Part shown: positions 9,237 through 18,464 of the stretch, one piece after another
Layout: every line of letters begins with the position of its first letter
How positions within the stretch are numbered: position 1 is the stretch's first letter
From: Proteobacteria bacterium SG_bin9
GTDB lineage: Bacteria > Pseudomonadota > Alphaproteobacteria > Rhizobiales > Xanthobacteraceae
Assembly (NCBI GenBank): GCA_002083525.1
Contig: LWDM01000059.1
Location: 92,188-156,187, forward strand
DNA length: 64,000 nt
Direction: 5' to 3'
Notes under the pieces: generated by a model
What the model was told of the DNA's origin: nothing
Seen by the model: the letters and a program-made list of their open reading frames with translations, nothing else
The model's database searches: none
Program-made: the position numbers and the translations under genes

Positions 9237-10022
9237 TTAAGACGGGGGCCGAGTCCGGGAAATCTGCGTCTCGTCCAGCACCCAACTCGTCTTGGGTTTG
9301 AGATCGGTCCTGATGGGCTGATCCGGCGATGCGGGCGCTTTCGTCAGCGGCTGCACGCGTTCTGCAAACCGGGCCGCAAGCTGTGCATCGAGCGGACGGA
9401 CGTAGTCCGCGAGATGCACGAAGTGAATCCGGCACAGCTCGAACATCTGAAGCTGCCACTGCTCGGGCGTGGTGCCGAACGGCGGCCGCCCGCTCAGCCG
9501 GCGGCGCAAGTAGTACACCTGCTCCAGCATGGACAGGACCGAGAGGACACGCAGCTGCCGCAGCGGATCATCCAGGTTCGCAGCGAGCAACCGCAGCTCG
9601 CTGAGCTTTTCGACATCGGGCAGCGTGTTGAAACTGTCGGCCGTGAAGCCGCGCCGGGCAATGCCGAGCGAGGTATTATCGGTCGCCTCGAGGGTGCGAT
9701 CGATGCCCCACCAGATCGGCTCGATCACATCCAGGAATTTGCCGATCTCGGTGCGAACCGTTGCGAAAGTTTCGTCCTGCTGCTGTTGCGCGAGGCGGCG
9801 CTCGATCTGGCGCTGCTCAAGCCGGCTGCGCCAGCCGATGTAGGCGCCCGCGAGCGCAAGCGCGACGGCAAGCAGCGGACCGGCGAACATCAGCCAGGCC
9901 ACCGCCGGCACCGGCTCGCTCGCGTTCATCAGGGGAACGGCAACGATCAGGAGGCCCGCCAGCAACAACGCCAGCAGCAACATCCCCGCACTTTTCAGGC
10001 CTGCATCATCACGCGCACGCAT
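9237..10022 (-). CDS. Conserved membrane protein of unknown function (261 aa)
   Basis: Not assigned to a named family. Two hydrophobic helices lie near the N-terminus (SAGMLLLALLLAGLLIVAVPLM and VAWLMFAGPLLAVALALAGAYIGW). They are followed by a charged helix rich in Arg and Gln (SRLEQRQIERRLAQQQQDE) and a helical cytoplasmic domain of about 170 residues containing WQLQMFELCRIHFVHLADYVRPLDAQ. The layout suggests a membrane-anchored protein with a cytoplasmic helical domain. It is convergent with treS. No ribosome-binding site is clear at the ATG; an in-frame ATG 13 codons later is an alternative. Confidence 0.7.
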   Translation of the reverse strand: MRARDDAGLKSAGMLLLALLLAGLLIVAVPLMNASEPVPAVAWLMFAGPLLAVALALAGAYIGWRSRLEQRQIERRLAQQQQDETFATVRTEIGKFLDVIEPIWWGIDRTLEATDNTSLGIARRGFTADSFNTLPDVEKLSELRLLAANLDDPLRQLRVLSVLSMLEQVYYLRRRLSGRPPFGTTPEQWQLQMFELCRIHFVHLADYVRPLDAQLAARFAERVQPLTKAPASPDQPIRTDLKPKTSWVLDETQISRTRPPS

Positions 10023-10146
10023 GGCCTAACGTGCCGCGCCACCCCGGGATTGTCGAGATGGCGGAAATAAACATTTTGGAGGAGGTGATCGAGGCCGGCC
10101 ACGACGGGGTCGCAAATCCGTCGTGATCGAAGCGGCCAGAGTCGTT

Positions 10147-10896
10147 CTAGCGGGCGACGATCCAGCCCTTGTTGGTGACGACCACCCAGCGGCCAGCCTC
10201 GCGGCGGATCGCTTCGACCTTCATCAAGCCCGGCAGCGGATCGCCCGGCTCGACGTCGAACAGGCCCTGCGGGCCCTGCACCAGCGCGATGCCGCTCTGA
10301 ACGTCGCGCAAGACCCAGCCCTGCACCACCGGCGGCTTTTTCGGCTCCGGCTTCGGCTCGGCAATCGATCCGGTGGTCTCCGGCGCCGGCGCGGCAGCCG
10401 GTTGCGTGCGCAACTTGTCGAGCGCCTCGCTGAGTTTTGCAATCTTGGCGTTTGGTTCGGCCTGCGCCTTCTCGATGCGATCGAGGCGATCGCCGATCTT
10501 GCCGACCTGCGAGGTGTTCGCTTTCGCAACCTGATCGGCGGCCGTCTTCAGCGTCGCGAGATCGGTCTTCATGTGAGCGACGGCATCCTTTAGCTGATCG
10601 ACGTCGAGCGCGATCGAAACCGTCGCGCCGGAAGAGCCCGACGCGAGCCATGCGCGCACGCCCTCATTCGCGACAGCGCCGCCGACAGCACCGATGCCAC
10701 CGGCGATCAGCGCGATCGCTGCAATCTTCATGCGGCCGCGCTTGAAGCCGCTGCTGGTCTTGACGGAGTCGCCCGCGATGGTCTCGCCGGCGAAGGCTTT
10801 CTCATCGGCCGGCGACCAGAGCGTGATGCTCGTGCTGGACGCGGCATTCGTCTGCTCGGAAGACGGCTCGGAATTGGGCGTTGTCGGCTCGGTCAC
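10147..10896 (-). CDS. Single-pass membrane protein with coiled coil, unknown function (249 aa)
   Basis: A polar N-terminal tail of ~55 residues rich in Ser, Thr and Pro is followed by a membrane helix (IAAIALIAGGIGAVGGAVANEGVRAWLA). After it comes a predicted coiled coil (DQLKDAVAHMKTDLATLKTAADQVAK ... IGDRLDRIEKAQAEPNAKIAKLSEALDKL), a Pro/Ala linker, and a small beta-rich C-terminal domain (GWVLRDVQSGIALVQGPQGLFDVEPGDPLPGLMKVEAIRREAGRWVVVTNKGWIV). The C-terminal part resembles the periplasmic signal domain of many rhizobial proteins of unknown role. Start is GTG with GAGGA upstream. Confidence 0.75.
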   Translation of the reverse strand: MTEPTTPNSEPSSEQTNAASSTSITLWSPADEKAFAGETIAGDSVKTSSGFKRGRMKIAAIALIAGGIGAVGGAVANEGVRAWLASGSSGATVSIALDVDQLKDAVAHMKTDLATLKTAADQVAKANTSQVGKIGDRLDRIEKAQAEPNAKIAKLSEALDKLRTQPAAAPAPETTGSIAEPKPEPKKPPVVQGWVLRDVQSGIALVQGPQGLFDVEPGDPLPGLMKVEAIRREAGRWVVVTNKGWIVAR

Positions 10897-11059
10897 GGCG
10901 GCGGTCCTCGGGTTGATTCATGAATTGGTAACCATAATTGCTTGCCAATTCGTTACCGTCCGGCCGCTCGCCGCGGACGGAACCGCGCCCGATTAACACT
11001 TCGCTAACCATAACCGTCCGACAGTAACGGCACGCCACCGCTCATCGAGAGGACACGGC

Positions 11060-11302
11060 ATGCCGTTCGAGATTCTGAGCCAACGCACCCTCGCCACCCG
11101 CGACGAAATCGAGATGCGCCTGCTCACGGTGCTCTGGAATCACCCGTTGTGCCGCGATGTCCGGCTTGAAGTGCTCGGCATCCCGCGCAACGCGCGCGGC
11201 ACCAACTGGACGGTCAGTCTGGAACAGGTTCCGGCGTACGCGATCTTCGAGACGACCGACATCGTCACCGAGATTCAAAGCGCCTACGATCTCGCGGCGT
11301 AA
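11060..11302 (+). CDS. Small conserved protein of unknown function (80 aa)
   Basis: An 80-residue soluble protein with a strong ribosome-binding site (GAGAGGA) before ATG. It shows a balanced, mixed alpha/beta composition (EMRLLTVLWNHPLCRDVRLEVLGIPR, TNWTVSLEQVP) without a motif I recognise. Divergent from the coiled-coil membrane protein. The Rhizobiales palindrome lies just after its stop, so it is probably monocistronic. Confidence 0.72.
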   Translation: MPFEILSQRTLATRDEIEMRLLTVLWNHPLCRDVRLEVLGIPRNARGTNWTVSLEQVPAYAIFETTDIVTEIQSAYDLAA

Positions 11303-11331
11303 ACGGCATTTCCGGGCAAAGCGTTATTCCG

Positions 11332-11380
11332 GAGCATGATCTGATCCGAAAGCCGGTACCTACTTTTCGGGATCATGCTC
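11332..11380. repeat. Rhizobiales GAGCATGATC palindromic repeat
   Basis: Outer arms GAGCATGATC (11332-11341) and GATCATGCTC (11371-11380) are perfect inverted repeats of ten bases. The inner CCGAAAGCCGGTACCTACTTTTCGG is the usual filling of a dispersed palindrome that I recognise as very common between genes of Rhizobiales. Its right end covers the stop codon of the minus-strand DUF3551 gene, and it lies between convergent genes, so it may stop transcription in both directions. Confidence 0.8.
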
Positions 11381-11579
11381 AGCGCGCGCTGCTGAAGCGC
11401 GGGTTGCGCGAGCAGGTCGCCCGGCCGGGCGCATTCATGCATTTCGAAAATTTGTCGTAGGCGCAGATGCGCGCGCCCTTCTTCATGAAGGCGCACCAGC
11501 GATATTCCCTCGCTTCGGCAGCCGCCGGTACCAGAACCAGCGCGCCGAACATTGCCAGGATGGCAATCAGCAGTCTCAC
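11379..11579 (-). CDS. DUF3551-family small exported protein (66 aa)
   Basis: Signal peptide (LLIAILAMFGALVLVPAAAEA) followed by a short cysteine-rich domain, REYRWCAFMKKGARICAYDKFSKCMNAPGRATCSRNPRF. The Tyr-x-Trp-Cys start and the spacing of four cysteines match the DUF3551 family, which is abundant in Bradyrhizobium-type genomes and has no known function. I chose the GTG at 11579 because GAGGG lies at correct spacing upstream; the frame stays open for 24 more codons without a better start. Periplasmic by prediction. Confidence 0.78.
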   Translation of the reverse strand: MRLLIAILAMFGALVLVPAAAEAREYRWCAFMKKGARICAYDKFSKCMNAPGRATCSRNPRFSSAR

Positions 11580-11709
11580 CGTCTCAACCCTCGAGTTCCT
11601 CTGCGACAGACTAGCGCGCATCCGGCCGGACGTGCACCAGCGACAGAACAACGCAGGCCCGGGCAGCAGGCTTGGCTCGGCGGTATCTCCGCCCGCGATC
11701 CGCCCCGCG

Positions 11710-12105
11710 TCAGCCGTTCGGCACGAACGCCGTCACCTCGATTTCAACGAGCGCGCGCGCATCGACGAGCCCGGAAATGTAAAGCAGCGTCGCCGGCGGG
11801 AAGTTGCGGCCGAGCGTGTCCTTCCACGCCGCACCAATGCCGGCGCCGGCCGCTTCATAAGCGGCGCGATCGGTGATGTACCAGTTCAGCCGCACGATAT
11901 GCTCCGGCGCTGCGCCGGCTTCTTTCAGCAACAGCACGATGCGTTCGAGCGCCGTGCGCACCTGCTGTGCCATGTCGTCCACATATTCGCCGTTGGTGTT
12001 GCCGGTCTGCCCCGCCAGCACGATCCAGCGGCCCGGCGCATCGATATCGACACCATGGGTGAAGCCGCGAGGACGCGACCAGTCGGCAGGCTGCAACACG
12101 CGCAT
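11710..12105 (-). CDS. RidA/YjgF/YER057c family protein
   Basis: A 131-residue enamine/imine deaminase-like protein of the YjgF fold, expected to form trimers. Visible family features are the IVLAGQTGNTNGEYVDDMAQQVRTALERIVLLLKEAGA helix region and the IVRLNWYITDR segment. The C-terminal ATLLYISGLVDARALVEIEVTAFVP keeps the Glu but has SGLVD in place of the usual arginine-containing segment. It may therefore be a RidA-like paralogue without the classic deaminase arginine. ATG at 12105 has GGAGAG upstream; an ATG five codons earlier lacks one. It lies 80 bases downstream of the histidine kinase gene. Confidence 0.85.
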   Translation of the reverse strand: MRVLQPADWSRPRGFTHGVDIDAPGRWIVLAGQTGNTNGEYVDDMAQQVRTALERIVLLLKEAGAAPEHIVRLNWYITDRAAYEAAGAGIGAAWKDTLGRNFPPATLLYISGLVDARALVEIEVTAFVPNG

Positions 12106-12185
12106 GACGTTTCTCTCCATTTTTATGAAGCGTTCTTGAGGACGGATAGCCGCGCTAGCTCACCAGACTGGCGGCAGCAACGCAA

Positions 12186-14144
12186 CTACTCGGCCGCCTG
12201 CTCGAGCGGCGCGACCTGCGGCAACACGATCTGCACATGCGTGCCCTTGCCGGCCTCCGAGCGCATGTTGATGCGTCCGCCGAGGCGGTTCGTCACAAGG
12301 TTGTAGACGATGTGCAGGCCGAGGCCGGTACCGCCCTGGTCGCGGCGGGTGGTGAAGAACGGATCGAACGCCTGACGCCGCACCTCGGGCGTCATGCCGC
12401 AGCCATTATCCGAGAACAGCAGCTCGATCTGCTCTTTGTTCATGCGGCGTACTTTGATGTCGATCTCGCCCGGTGCGCGATCGGGAAACGCATGCGTGAT
12501 GGAATTGACGAAGAGATTGGTCAGCACCTGTCCGTACGATCCCGGATAACTCGTCATCGACAGGCCCGGTTCGCAGTCCATCTGCACCTTGACATTGTTC
12601 TTGCCGATACCGGGACGCAGGCTGGTGATCAGCTGCTCGGTGAGGTCGCGCATGTCGAAGGTGCGGCGATCCGAATAATTGCGATCGGCCGCCACCTGCT
12701 TGAACGACTGGATCAGCTCGGCCGCGCGATTGAGATTGGAGACGAGCTGGTCGGCGGCCTCCGAACAAGCCTTGACGAAATCGTTGAGGCTCGAGCGGCG
12801 GAGTTCGCCGCGCTCGATCTCGTCCTTGAACAGCCGGCTGCGCCGTTCAAGCGATGAGGCCACCGTCAGGCTGATGCCGACCGGATTGTTGACCTCATGC
12901 GCGACACCGGCGACGAGGCGGCCGAGAGCAGCGAGTTTTTCCGCCTCGATCAGCGAATTCTGGGTTTCTTTCAGATTGCGCAGCGCCTCTTCCGAGGCAT
13001 CGCGCGCGGCGCGCATCTCCTGCTCGATCCGCTTGCGATCGGTAATGTCGAGGGACACGGTGAAGATCGCCTCCACCAAGCCGTCGGGGCCCAGCGACGG
13101 CACCTTGTTGACCACCCACTGCCGCATGGCCCCTGTCGAGTCCGCGTATTCGTCCTCGTAGAAGCCGGTCTCCTTTCTGCTCTCCAGAACGCTGCGATCG
13201 AAGCGGTCAGTCTTGGCGGCGCCGTAGCGCGACATCAGCTCGGCGGTGGTCTTGCCGATCGCTTCGTCCGGTTCGATTCCAAACACGCCCGCCATGTAGC
13301 GGTTCATCAGAATGTAGCGGAACTGGCGATCCTTGACATTGATGACCGCCGGCACGGTGTCGATCACACGCTGCAGGAACCGGCGGCTATTCTCGAGCGC
13401 GATATCCACTTCACGCTGATGGGTGATGTCGCGCACGACGCCTTCGTAGCGGACCGGCTTGCCGGCCTCGTCACGCACCACGCTGGCGCTATCGGACAGC
13501 CACAGAATGTTGCCGTTGCGCTGACGCACTTGATACTCGTATTCGCGCACGAAGCCGTCGCGGCGCATGCGCAGCTCGTATTCGTCGCGCGCCGCTGGAT
13601 CGACATAGATATTGTGAGCGACGTCCTTGACACCGTCGATCAACTGCTCGGCCGTGTCGTAACCCATCATGCGCGCCAGCGCCGGATTGGCGTTGAGAAT
13701 CTCACCGCTGGGCGTCGTCACGTAAATGCCGTCGATCGAACTCTCGAACAGCTTCTTGTAATCTTCCTGCGCTTCCGCCTGCCGCTGCTCGGCCAGCAGT
13801 CGCAGACTGGCCTCGCGCGTCGCGTCAGCCGCGAGCGGACGCACCTTCCGGCGCATCGACAAAGTCGCAATGCCAAATCCAATCAGGAAACACGTGACGC
13901 CGACGACGAAGGTCGAAATTCCAACCGCCGCCAAAGGTGAAAGACCGCTCTGCGCCAGCGCCGTGTCCGGCCAGACCAGCGAGCTGCCCATCGCAATCGC
14001 CGGAAGCAGCCGAAAAGGAGCTGCGATTCCGTCGACACCATCACGATGCAAAAGAGACAAGAAATGCGGCATGGAACGCATAACAAATGATCGAACGGAG
14101 ACCCTTATACCCTCAAACCGGCCCGCATGGGTAAACTCGATCAT
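12186..14144 (-). CDS. PAS-domain sensor histidine kinase (652 aa)
   Basis: A membrane-anchored two-component sensor. After an N-terminal hydrophobic stretch (~residues 40-60) and a second helix (AAVGISTFVVGVTCFLIGFGIATL) come two PAS domains, each followed by a PAC-type end (GVVRDITHQREVD and VSLDITDRKRIEQ). A coiled linker leads to the phospho-acceptor motif VAGVAHEVNNP. The HATPase has an N box (LTNLFVNSITHAF), a G1 box (DNGCGM) and a G2 box (GGTGLGLHIV). No receiver domain or response-regulator gene is adjacent. The ATG is 18 bases after the AttH-like gene on the same strand, so it may be the last gene of that operon. No good ribosome-binding site marks the start. Confidence 0.9.
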   Translation of the reverse strand: MIEFTHAGRFEGIRVSVRSFVMRSMPHFLSLLHRDGVDGIAAPFRLLPAIAMGSSLVWPDTALAQSGLSPLAAVGISTFVVGVTCFLIGFGIATLSMRRKVRPLAADATREASLRLLAEQRQAEAQEDYKKLFESSIDGIYVTTPSGEILNANPALARMMGYDTAEQLIDGVKDVAHNIYVDPAARDEYELRMRRDGFVREYEYQVRQRNGNILWLSDSASVVRDEAGKPVRYEGVVRDITHQREVDIALENSRRFLQRVIDTVPAVINVKDRQFRYILMNRYMAGVFGIEPDEAIGKTTAELMSRYGAAKTDRFDRSVLESRKETGFYEDEYADSTGAMRQWVVNKVPSLGPDGLVEAIFTVSLDITDRKRIEQEMRAARDASEEALRNLKETQNSLIEAEKLAALGRLVAGVAHEVNNPVGISLTVASSLERRSRLFKDEIERGELRRSSLNDFVKACSEAADQLVSNLNRAAELIQSFKQVAADRNYSDRRTFDMRDLTEQLITSLRPGIGKNNVKVQMDCEPGLSMTSYPGSYGQVLTNLFVNSITHAFPDRAPGEIDIKVRRMNKEQIELLFSDNGCGMTPEVRRQAFDPFFTTRRDQGGTGLGLHIVYNLVTNRLGGRINMRSEAGKGTHVQIVLPQVAPLEQAAE

Positions 14145-14162
14145 GCTGCGATGGTAAATCGT

Positions 14163-15239
14163 TCAGTAGCCTGTCATTTCCAGGTAGCCGATCCCGCCAT
14201 GCGAGCCCTGCACGGTGACCGGGCCTTCCCAGTATTGAAAGCGGGCGCCCATCCAGCTTTGCGCATTGAGCGGGGCGCTCTCGAGCCTGACGCCGCGTGA
14301 GGGAATTTCGATCCGCCACGCCGTCGGCATGGCCTTCTCGCCGATCCGTGTGGTGGCGAGCGGCGTCATCGCAATCGCATCGGCCGGAATCGGTTCGGAT
14401 TTGCCGTCGGTCCCGATCCAGTTACCTGCGTAGAAATGCCGCCCGTCGGAATGCCGCAGCCGGAACAGCATCAACTTTTCCTGCGACGACAGATGCAGCG
14501 AGAACCAATCCCAGCCCGTCTGATCGGACGCCAACGGCTGGCTGCTCCATTCGCGATCGATCCATCCCTGCCCAGTGACCTCGATGCTCCTGCCATCGAT
14601 GACGATGACGCCGGACACCGCAAGATATGGCTGGCTGTAGTAATACGACGCCTGCCCGCGCTCGGACTTGACGCTGTAGCCGCCCTCGCCCTGCAGAACC
14701 AGCGGCCGCGCCGTATCGAGCCGCAGGCGATAGGAAAAATCTTTTCCGGACGCGGTGAGGTCGAGCGGCGCCAACGCGGGCGATCCTGCCGCCGCTGCCT
14801 TCATCTGCCAATCGTCGATATACGCGTTGAATGGCTCCATCTCGACGCCGGCTTGCCCGACGCCGCCGCGCGCGAATTTTTCGGCGAAGCGATGCGTGCT
14901 CGCGCTCGTGACGGCGGCATGTCCCATCCAGAGCTGCTGCGTCGACCAGCCTTCGCCAACTGCGCCCGGCGCAGCGGCCTGACGAAACAAGGTCCACTGC
15001 ACGCCATAGCTTGCACCGTCGGGACCCTTGAGATTGGCTGTGAGGTACCACCACTCGATACGAAAATCCGGATGTGCGCCGTGATCGGCCGGGAACGACA
15101 GCACCTTGCCGCGCACCACCGGCGCGAAACCGCCCGGATCGGCGCCGAGCCCCGAGAAACCCTGGCCGCGTGAGGATGCGATGCCGGCAATCAACACCAG
15201 CAACGCAACGCCTCTTGCAATGCAAGCTCTAGCGTTCAT
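14163..15239 (-). CDS. AttH/CrtC-like lipocalin-type exported protein (358 aa)
   Basis: Signal peptide (ACIARGVALLVLIAGIASSRGQ), then a two-lobe beta protein of the CrtC/AttH family. The marker segment HPDFRIEWWYLTANL is present, with SQPYLAVSGVIVIDGRSIEVTGQGWIDREWSSQPL and GWDWFSLHLSSQEKLMLFRLR further on. In AttEFGH-type loci this protein accompanies an ABC exporter-like complex; its chemistry is unknown. It overlaps the permease gene by 11 bases. The name hydroxyneurosporene synthase sometimes given to this family is not supported here: no carotenoid genes are near. Confidence 0.87.
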   Translation of the reverse strand: MNARACIARGVALLVLIAGIASSRGQGFSGLGADPGGFAPVVRGKVLSFPADHGAHPDFRIEWWYLTANLKGPDGASYGVQWTLFRQAAAPGAVGEGWSTQQLWMGHAAVTSASTHRFAEKFARGGVGQAGVEMEPFNAYIDDWQMKAAAAGSPALAPLDLTASGKDFSYRLRLDTARPLVLQGEGGYSVKSERGQASYYYSQPYLAVSGVIVIDGRSIEVTGQGWIDREWSSQPLASDQTGWDWFSLHLSSQEKLMLFRLRHSDGRHFYAGNWIGTDGKSEPIPADAIAMTPLATTRIGEKAMPTAWRIEIPSRGVRLESAPLNAQSWMGARFQYWEGPVTVQGSHGGIGYLEMTGY

Positions 15240-17691
15240 CGGCGAAGATCTTCAGCAAGGTGATCGGGCGCATCCGCGCGAGCTTGAGCATCGGCAACAG
15301 CGTCGCAGCGAATGCGGCCGCAATTGCGACCAGAAGCAACTGCGCCAGCTGAGCAGGGAAAATATCGAGCGGCAAACGCCAACCGAACGCTTTCACGTTC
15401 ACCACCTCGACAAGGCACCAGGCGACACCGATGCCGAGCGGCAGCGCCAGCAGCGTGGTCAGCAGCGCCAGCAGCATGGTCTTCAGCAATTCCAGCGTCG
15501 CGAGACGGCGGCGGGTGAGCCCGAGCGCCCACAGCGGTGCGAGTTGTGGCAGCCGCGATTGGCTGAGCGTCAGCAGGCTGGTGAGCAGCGCAACGCCGGC
15601 GACGCCGAGGGTGAAGGCGTTGAGCACCGATGTGACGGCAAAGGTGCGGTTGAAGATGCGGCGCGACTCGGCCTTGACCGTCGCCTGATCGGCAAGATCG
15701 CGGCGCGGCAGCGCAAACGCCGTTTCCAGATCCCGCACGATGTTCGGAACAGCGACCGGCGCGGCGCGCACGGCAAAGCGCGTGCGGCCGGCGTCAGGGA
15801 AGCGGCGGAGCAGCTGATCGGTGTTGAGCGTGATCTGCCCGCGCGGATTGCCATAATCCGCATAGAGCGCATCGACCGTGACCACCCAGTCGCCCAACGG
15901 CGTCGGCAGCCGCAACATGTCGCCGAGTTTGATGTTGAGCCGCCGGCCCAATTGCTCGCTGACGAACACGGCGCGGCCCTCTCGCACGCCATCCCAGGGG
16001 TTAGACCGCGTCTCAAGCAAGGGCCAGAGATCGCGATAGGTCGCATGATCCGTCAGCGCAAACAGTTCGACCGGCTCGCCGCCGATCCGGACATCCGCGC
16101 GCGCCGCCGGCAGCACCGCATCGACATCGCGCCGCTGCCGCAGCCACGCCTCGATCGCAGCTGCCTTCTCCGGATTGGGCGCGGTGACATAGATATCGGC
16201 CGCGAGCCGCCCGTCGAGCCAGCGCAGGAATGTCTTGTTGAAACTGCCGACCATGGTGCCGACACCGACATTGACCGCCAGCGCCAGCAGCAACGCCATC
16301 AGCGCCAGCGACAGACCCGAGAGCTGCTGGCGGCTGTCCGCCCAGGCCCAGCGCGCCACCGGATTTCGCGCGATCGCCTCGCCTGCATGCAGCAACAGAT
16401 TGAGCAGCACCGGCAACGCCAGCGCCGCGCCCAGCAGCGCACCCGCGAGCACGGCGAAGGCCGCGGTCAGACTGACGCCGAACCAGAGCGCGGCAAACGA
16501 TGCGAGCAGCGCGCTTGCTGCGAGCAATGCCTGACCCATCAGCCAGCGGCGTTGCGCGACTTGCCACGCATACGGCTGCGCCGACGCCAATAGCGGCAGC
16601 CGCAACACCCGCACCAGCGCGCTTGCCGCCGCGACCAGCGAGCCGGCAACGCACATCGCAAGTCCGGCAATCCACCACTGCGGCTGGATCACGAGTTGAC
16701 CCGGCACAGCGGCGCCATAGAGGCCGCGCAGGCTGGCGGCAACGTCCGGCAGCAGCGCCGCCGCGATCAGGTAGCCGCACACAAGACCCGCGATGCCTGC
16801 GATCAGCGCCAGCATCACAAGCTCGGCGAGCAGCACGACGATGAGGCTGCGCGCGGGAACGCCGCAGGCACGCAGGGTGCGCAGCATCGGCAGCCGCTGC
16901 TCGAAGGCGAGGCCGATTGCCGAATGCACGATGAAGAGCCCGACCAGGAACGACAGCAGGCCGAATGCCGTGAGATTGAGATGAAAGCTCGCGGTGAGGC
17001 GCTGCAGATCGCTGTCGCTGCCGGCCTCGACCTCGCGCAGCTGCGTCCCGGCGACCTGCGCGAGCGGCAATCGCACGCCGCTATCCGGTCCGATCAGGAA
17101 GCGCGAGATGCGATCCGGCTGGCGCAGAATGCGTTGCGCCCAGCCGATATCGGCAATCAGGAGATCCGACGGGAAATCGGCCACGATGCGAAGCGGCGGG
17201 AGTGATTGACCGGCATCGGTCGTCAGCTTCGCGCCGTCGCGCCAGCCAAAGTCCGCCGCAGTCTCCGGCGCGACCAGTACCTGTCCTGCAGGTGAGAGAA
17301 AATCCTGCAATTTCGCATCGGTCAGACCGGGCGCCGGACCGGCGCCGCGCGGCAAACTCAGCGGCTCAACGCCGAGAAGACGGATGCTGCGATCGGCGAT
17401 GCGAATGCGTCCTTCCACCACCGGCGACACCGGCCATCCGGCCCGACGCAGCGCGCTGAACAGCGATTGCGGTACGCTCGCATCGTCATTCGGCACCAGC
17501 ATCGCCGTGTTGGCGCCGCCGAACGCCGCCGCGGCGCGATCGTAGCTCGTGCGCGCCTGCTGATTGATCGCCTGCACGCCGGTCCACAGCGCGGTGGCCG
17601 ACATGAGGCCGATCAGCAGCGTCGCCAGCTGCATGCGATGCCGCGACCAGTGGCTGAGTAGAACACGGAGAATCCAAAAGCTCCCGCTCAT
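15229..17691 (-). CDS. FtsX-type ABC transporter permease (820 aa)
   Basis: A large MacB/FtsX-like permease. A first helix (LATLLIGLMSATALWTGVQAI) precedes a periplasmic domain of ~210 residues. A first four-helix FtsX block follows (LLSFLVGLFIVHSAIGLAFEQRLPMLRTLRACGV, ...). A second periplasmic domain and a second FtsX block end the protein (LGVAGVALLTSLLTLSQSRLPQLAPLWALGLTRRRLATLELLKTMLL...). Thus two permease halves are in one polypeptide. ATG overlaps the ATPase stop by 4 bases (ATGA). Together with the ATPase and the AttH-like protein it forms an AttEFGH-type system. Whether it extracts lipid, exports a molecule or transmits force is not known. Confidence 0.9.
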   Translation of the reverse strand: MSGSFWILRVLLSHWSRHRMQLATLLIGLMSATALWTGVQAINQQARTSYDRAAAAFGGANTAMLVPNDDASVPQSLFSALRRAGWPVSPVVEGRIRIADRSIRLLGVEPLSLPRGAGPAPGLTDAKLQDFLSPAGQVLVAPETAADFGWRDGAKLTTDAGQSLPPLRIVADFPSDLLIADIGWAQRILRQPDRISRFLIGPDSGVRLPLAQVAGTQLREVEAGSDSDLQRLTASFHLNLTAFGLLSFLVGLFIVHSAIGLAFEQRLPMLRTLRACGVPARSLIVVLLAELVMLALIAGIAGLVCGYLIAAALLPDVAASLRGLYGAAVPGQLVIQPQWWIAGLAMCVAGSLVAAASALVRVLRLPLLASAQPYAWQVAQRRWLMGQALLAASALLASFAALWFGVSLTAAFAVLAGALLGAALALPVLLNLLLHAGEAIARNPVARWAWADSRQQLSGLSLALMALLLALAVNVGVGTMVGSFNKTFLRWLDGRLAADIYVTAPNPEKAAAIEAWLRQRRDVDAVLPAARADVRIGGEPVELFALTDHATYRDLWPLLETRSNPWDGVREGRAVFVSEQLGRRLNIKLGDMLRLPTPLGDWVVTVDALYADYGNPRGQITLNTDQLLRRFPDAGRTRFAVRAAPVAVPNIVRDLETAFALPRRDLADQATVKAESRRIFNRTFAVTSVLNAFTLGVAGVALLTSLLTLSQSRLPQLAPLWALGLTRRRLATLELLKTMLLALLTTLLALPLGIGVAWCLVEVVNVKAFGWRLPLDIFPAQLAQLLLVAIAAAFAATLLPMLKLARMRPITLLKIFADER

Positions 17692-18344
17692 GCGAGCCGC
17701 CCTGCGGTCAGATGCACCTGCCGATCGAGGAGAGCGGCGAGACGCGTGCTGTGCGTCACCATCAGAAGCGCGCAGCCGCTGCGCGCAACCAGCTCACGGG
17801 CCAGACGCACGACTTCGTCCGCGGTCGCTTCATCGAGATTACCGGTCGGCTCGTCGGCGAGAACGAGCGACGGCTTGATCGCCAGCGCACGGCCGATGGC
17901 GACGCGCTGCTGCTGGCCGCCGGACAATTGCTCCGGATAGCGATCGATCAGATCTTCTAACCCGAGCCGCTGCGCCAGTTCGCGTTGCCACGCCGCATCG
18001 AAGCGACCGGCAATGCGCGCCTGAAAGGCGAGATTGTCGCCGACCTTGAGACTGGGAATGAGATTGAACTGCTGGAACACGAGACCGAGCCGATCCCGCC
18101 GCAACAATGCACGGCCGCTTTCGCTCTCGCCGGACATGCTCTGGCCGTCGATGACGATCTCGCCGCTGTCGGGCTCGTCGAGGCCGGCGATCAGATGCAG
18201 CAGCGTGCTCTTGCCGGAGCCGGATTCGCCGGTCAGCGCCACGGCCTCGCCCGCAGCCACCTGCAAATCCACTTCGCGCAAGACCTGCAGCTTCCCTTGC
18301 GGAAGGCCGTAACTCTTGCTCAGCCGCGAAACTTTCAGCATCAA
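17688..18344 (-). CDS. ABC transporter ATP-binding protein (LolD/AttE-like, 218 aa)
   Basis: First gene of the AttE-FtsX-AttH run. Walker A is GESGSGKSTLLHL, the signature is LSGGQQQRVAIGRALA and Walker B is SLVLADEPTGNLD followed by EATADEVVRL, the set typical of the LolD/MacB-type ATPases that partner FtsX-like permeases. Length is normal for that family. The gene is divergent from a reductase gene across 120 bases. Confidence 0.92.
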   Translation of the reverse strand: MMLKVSRLSKSYGLPQGKLQVLREVDLQVAAGEAVALTGESGSGKSTLLHLIAGLDEPDSGEIVIDGQSMSGESESGRALLRRDRLGLVFQQFNLIPSLKVGDNLAFQARIAGRFDAAWQRELAQRLGLEDLIDRYPEQLSGGQQQRVAIGRALAIKPSLVLADEPTGNLDEATADEVVRLARELVARSGCALLMVTHSTRLAALLDRQVHLTAGRLA

Positions 18345-18464
18345 CGCAAACGCCCGCTGGACATCCGAATTCGATCAAGAACGCTATACCAAGCTCCCGG
18401 CTTTTGGCATACGGGAGGGAACAAGGCCCATCACAATGCGGCCAGCGCCGGGAGGATATTCGAG

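Noticed and set aside
11332..11380. Novel hairpin RNA
   Set aside because: It is a familiar dispersed palindrome of Rhizobiales.
14163..15239. Carotenoid hydratase CrtC
   Set aside because: The protein belongs to the wider CrtC/AttH family, but the ABC ATPase and FtsX context and the absence of carotenoid genes point to AttH.
15106..16593. A 495-codon open frame on the plus strand opposite the FtsX-type permease
   Set aside because: Arg/Gln-rich shadow of the GC-rich permease gene; no domain, and the permease frame has clear motifs and operon context.
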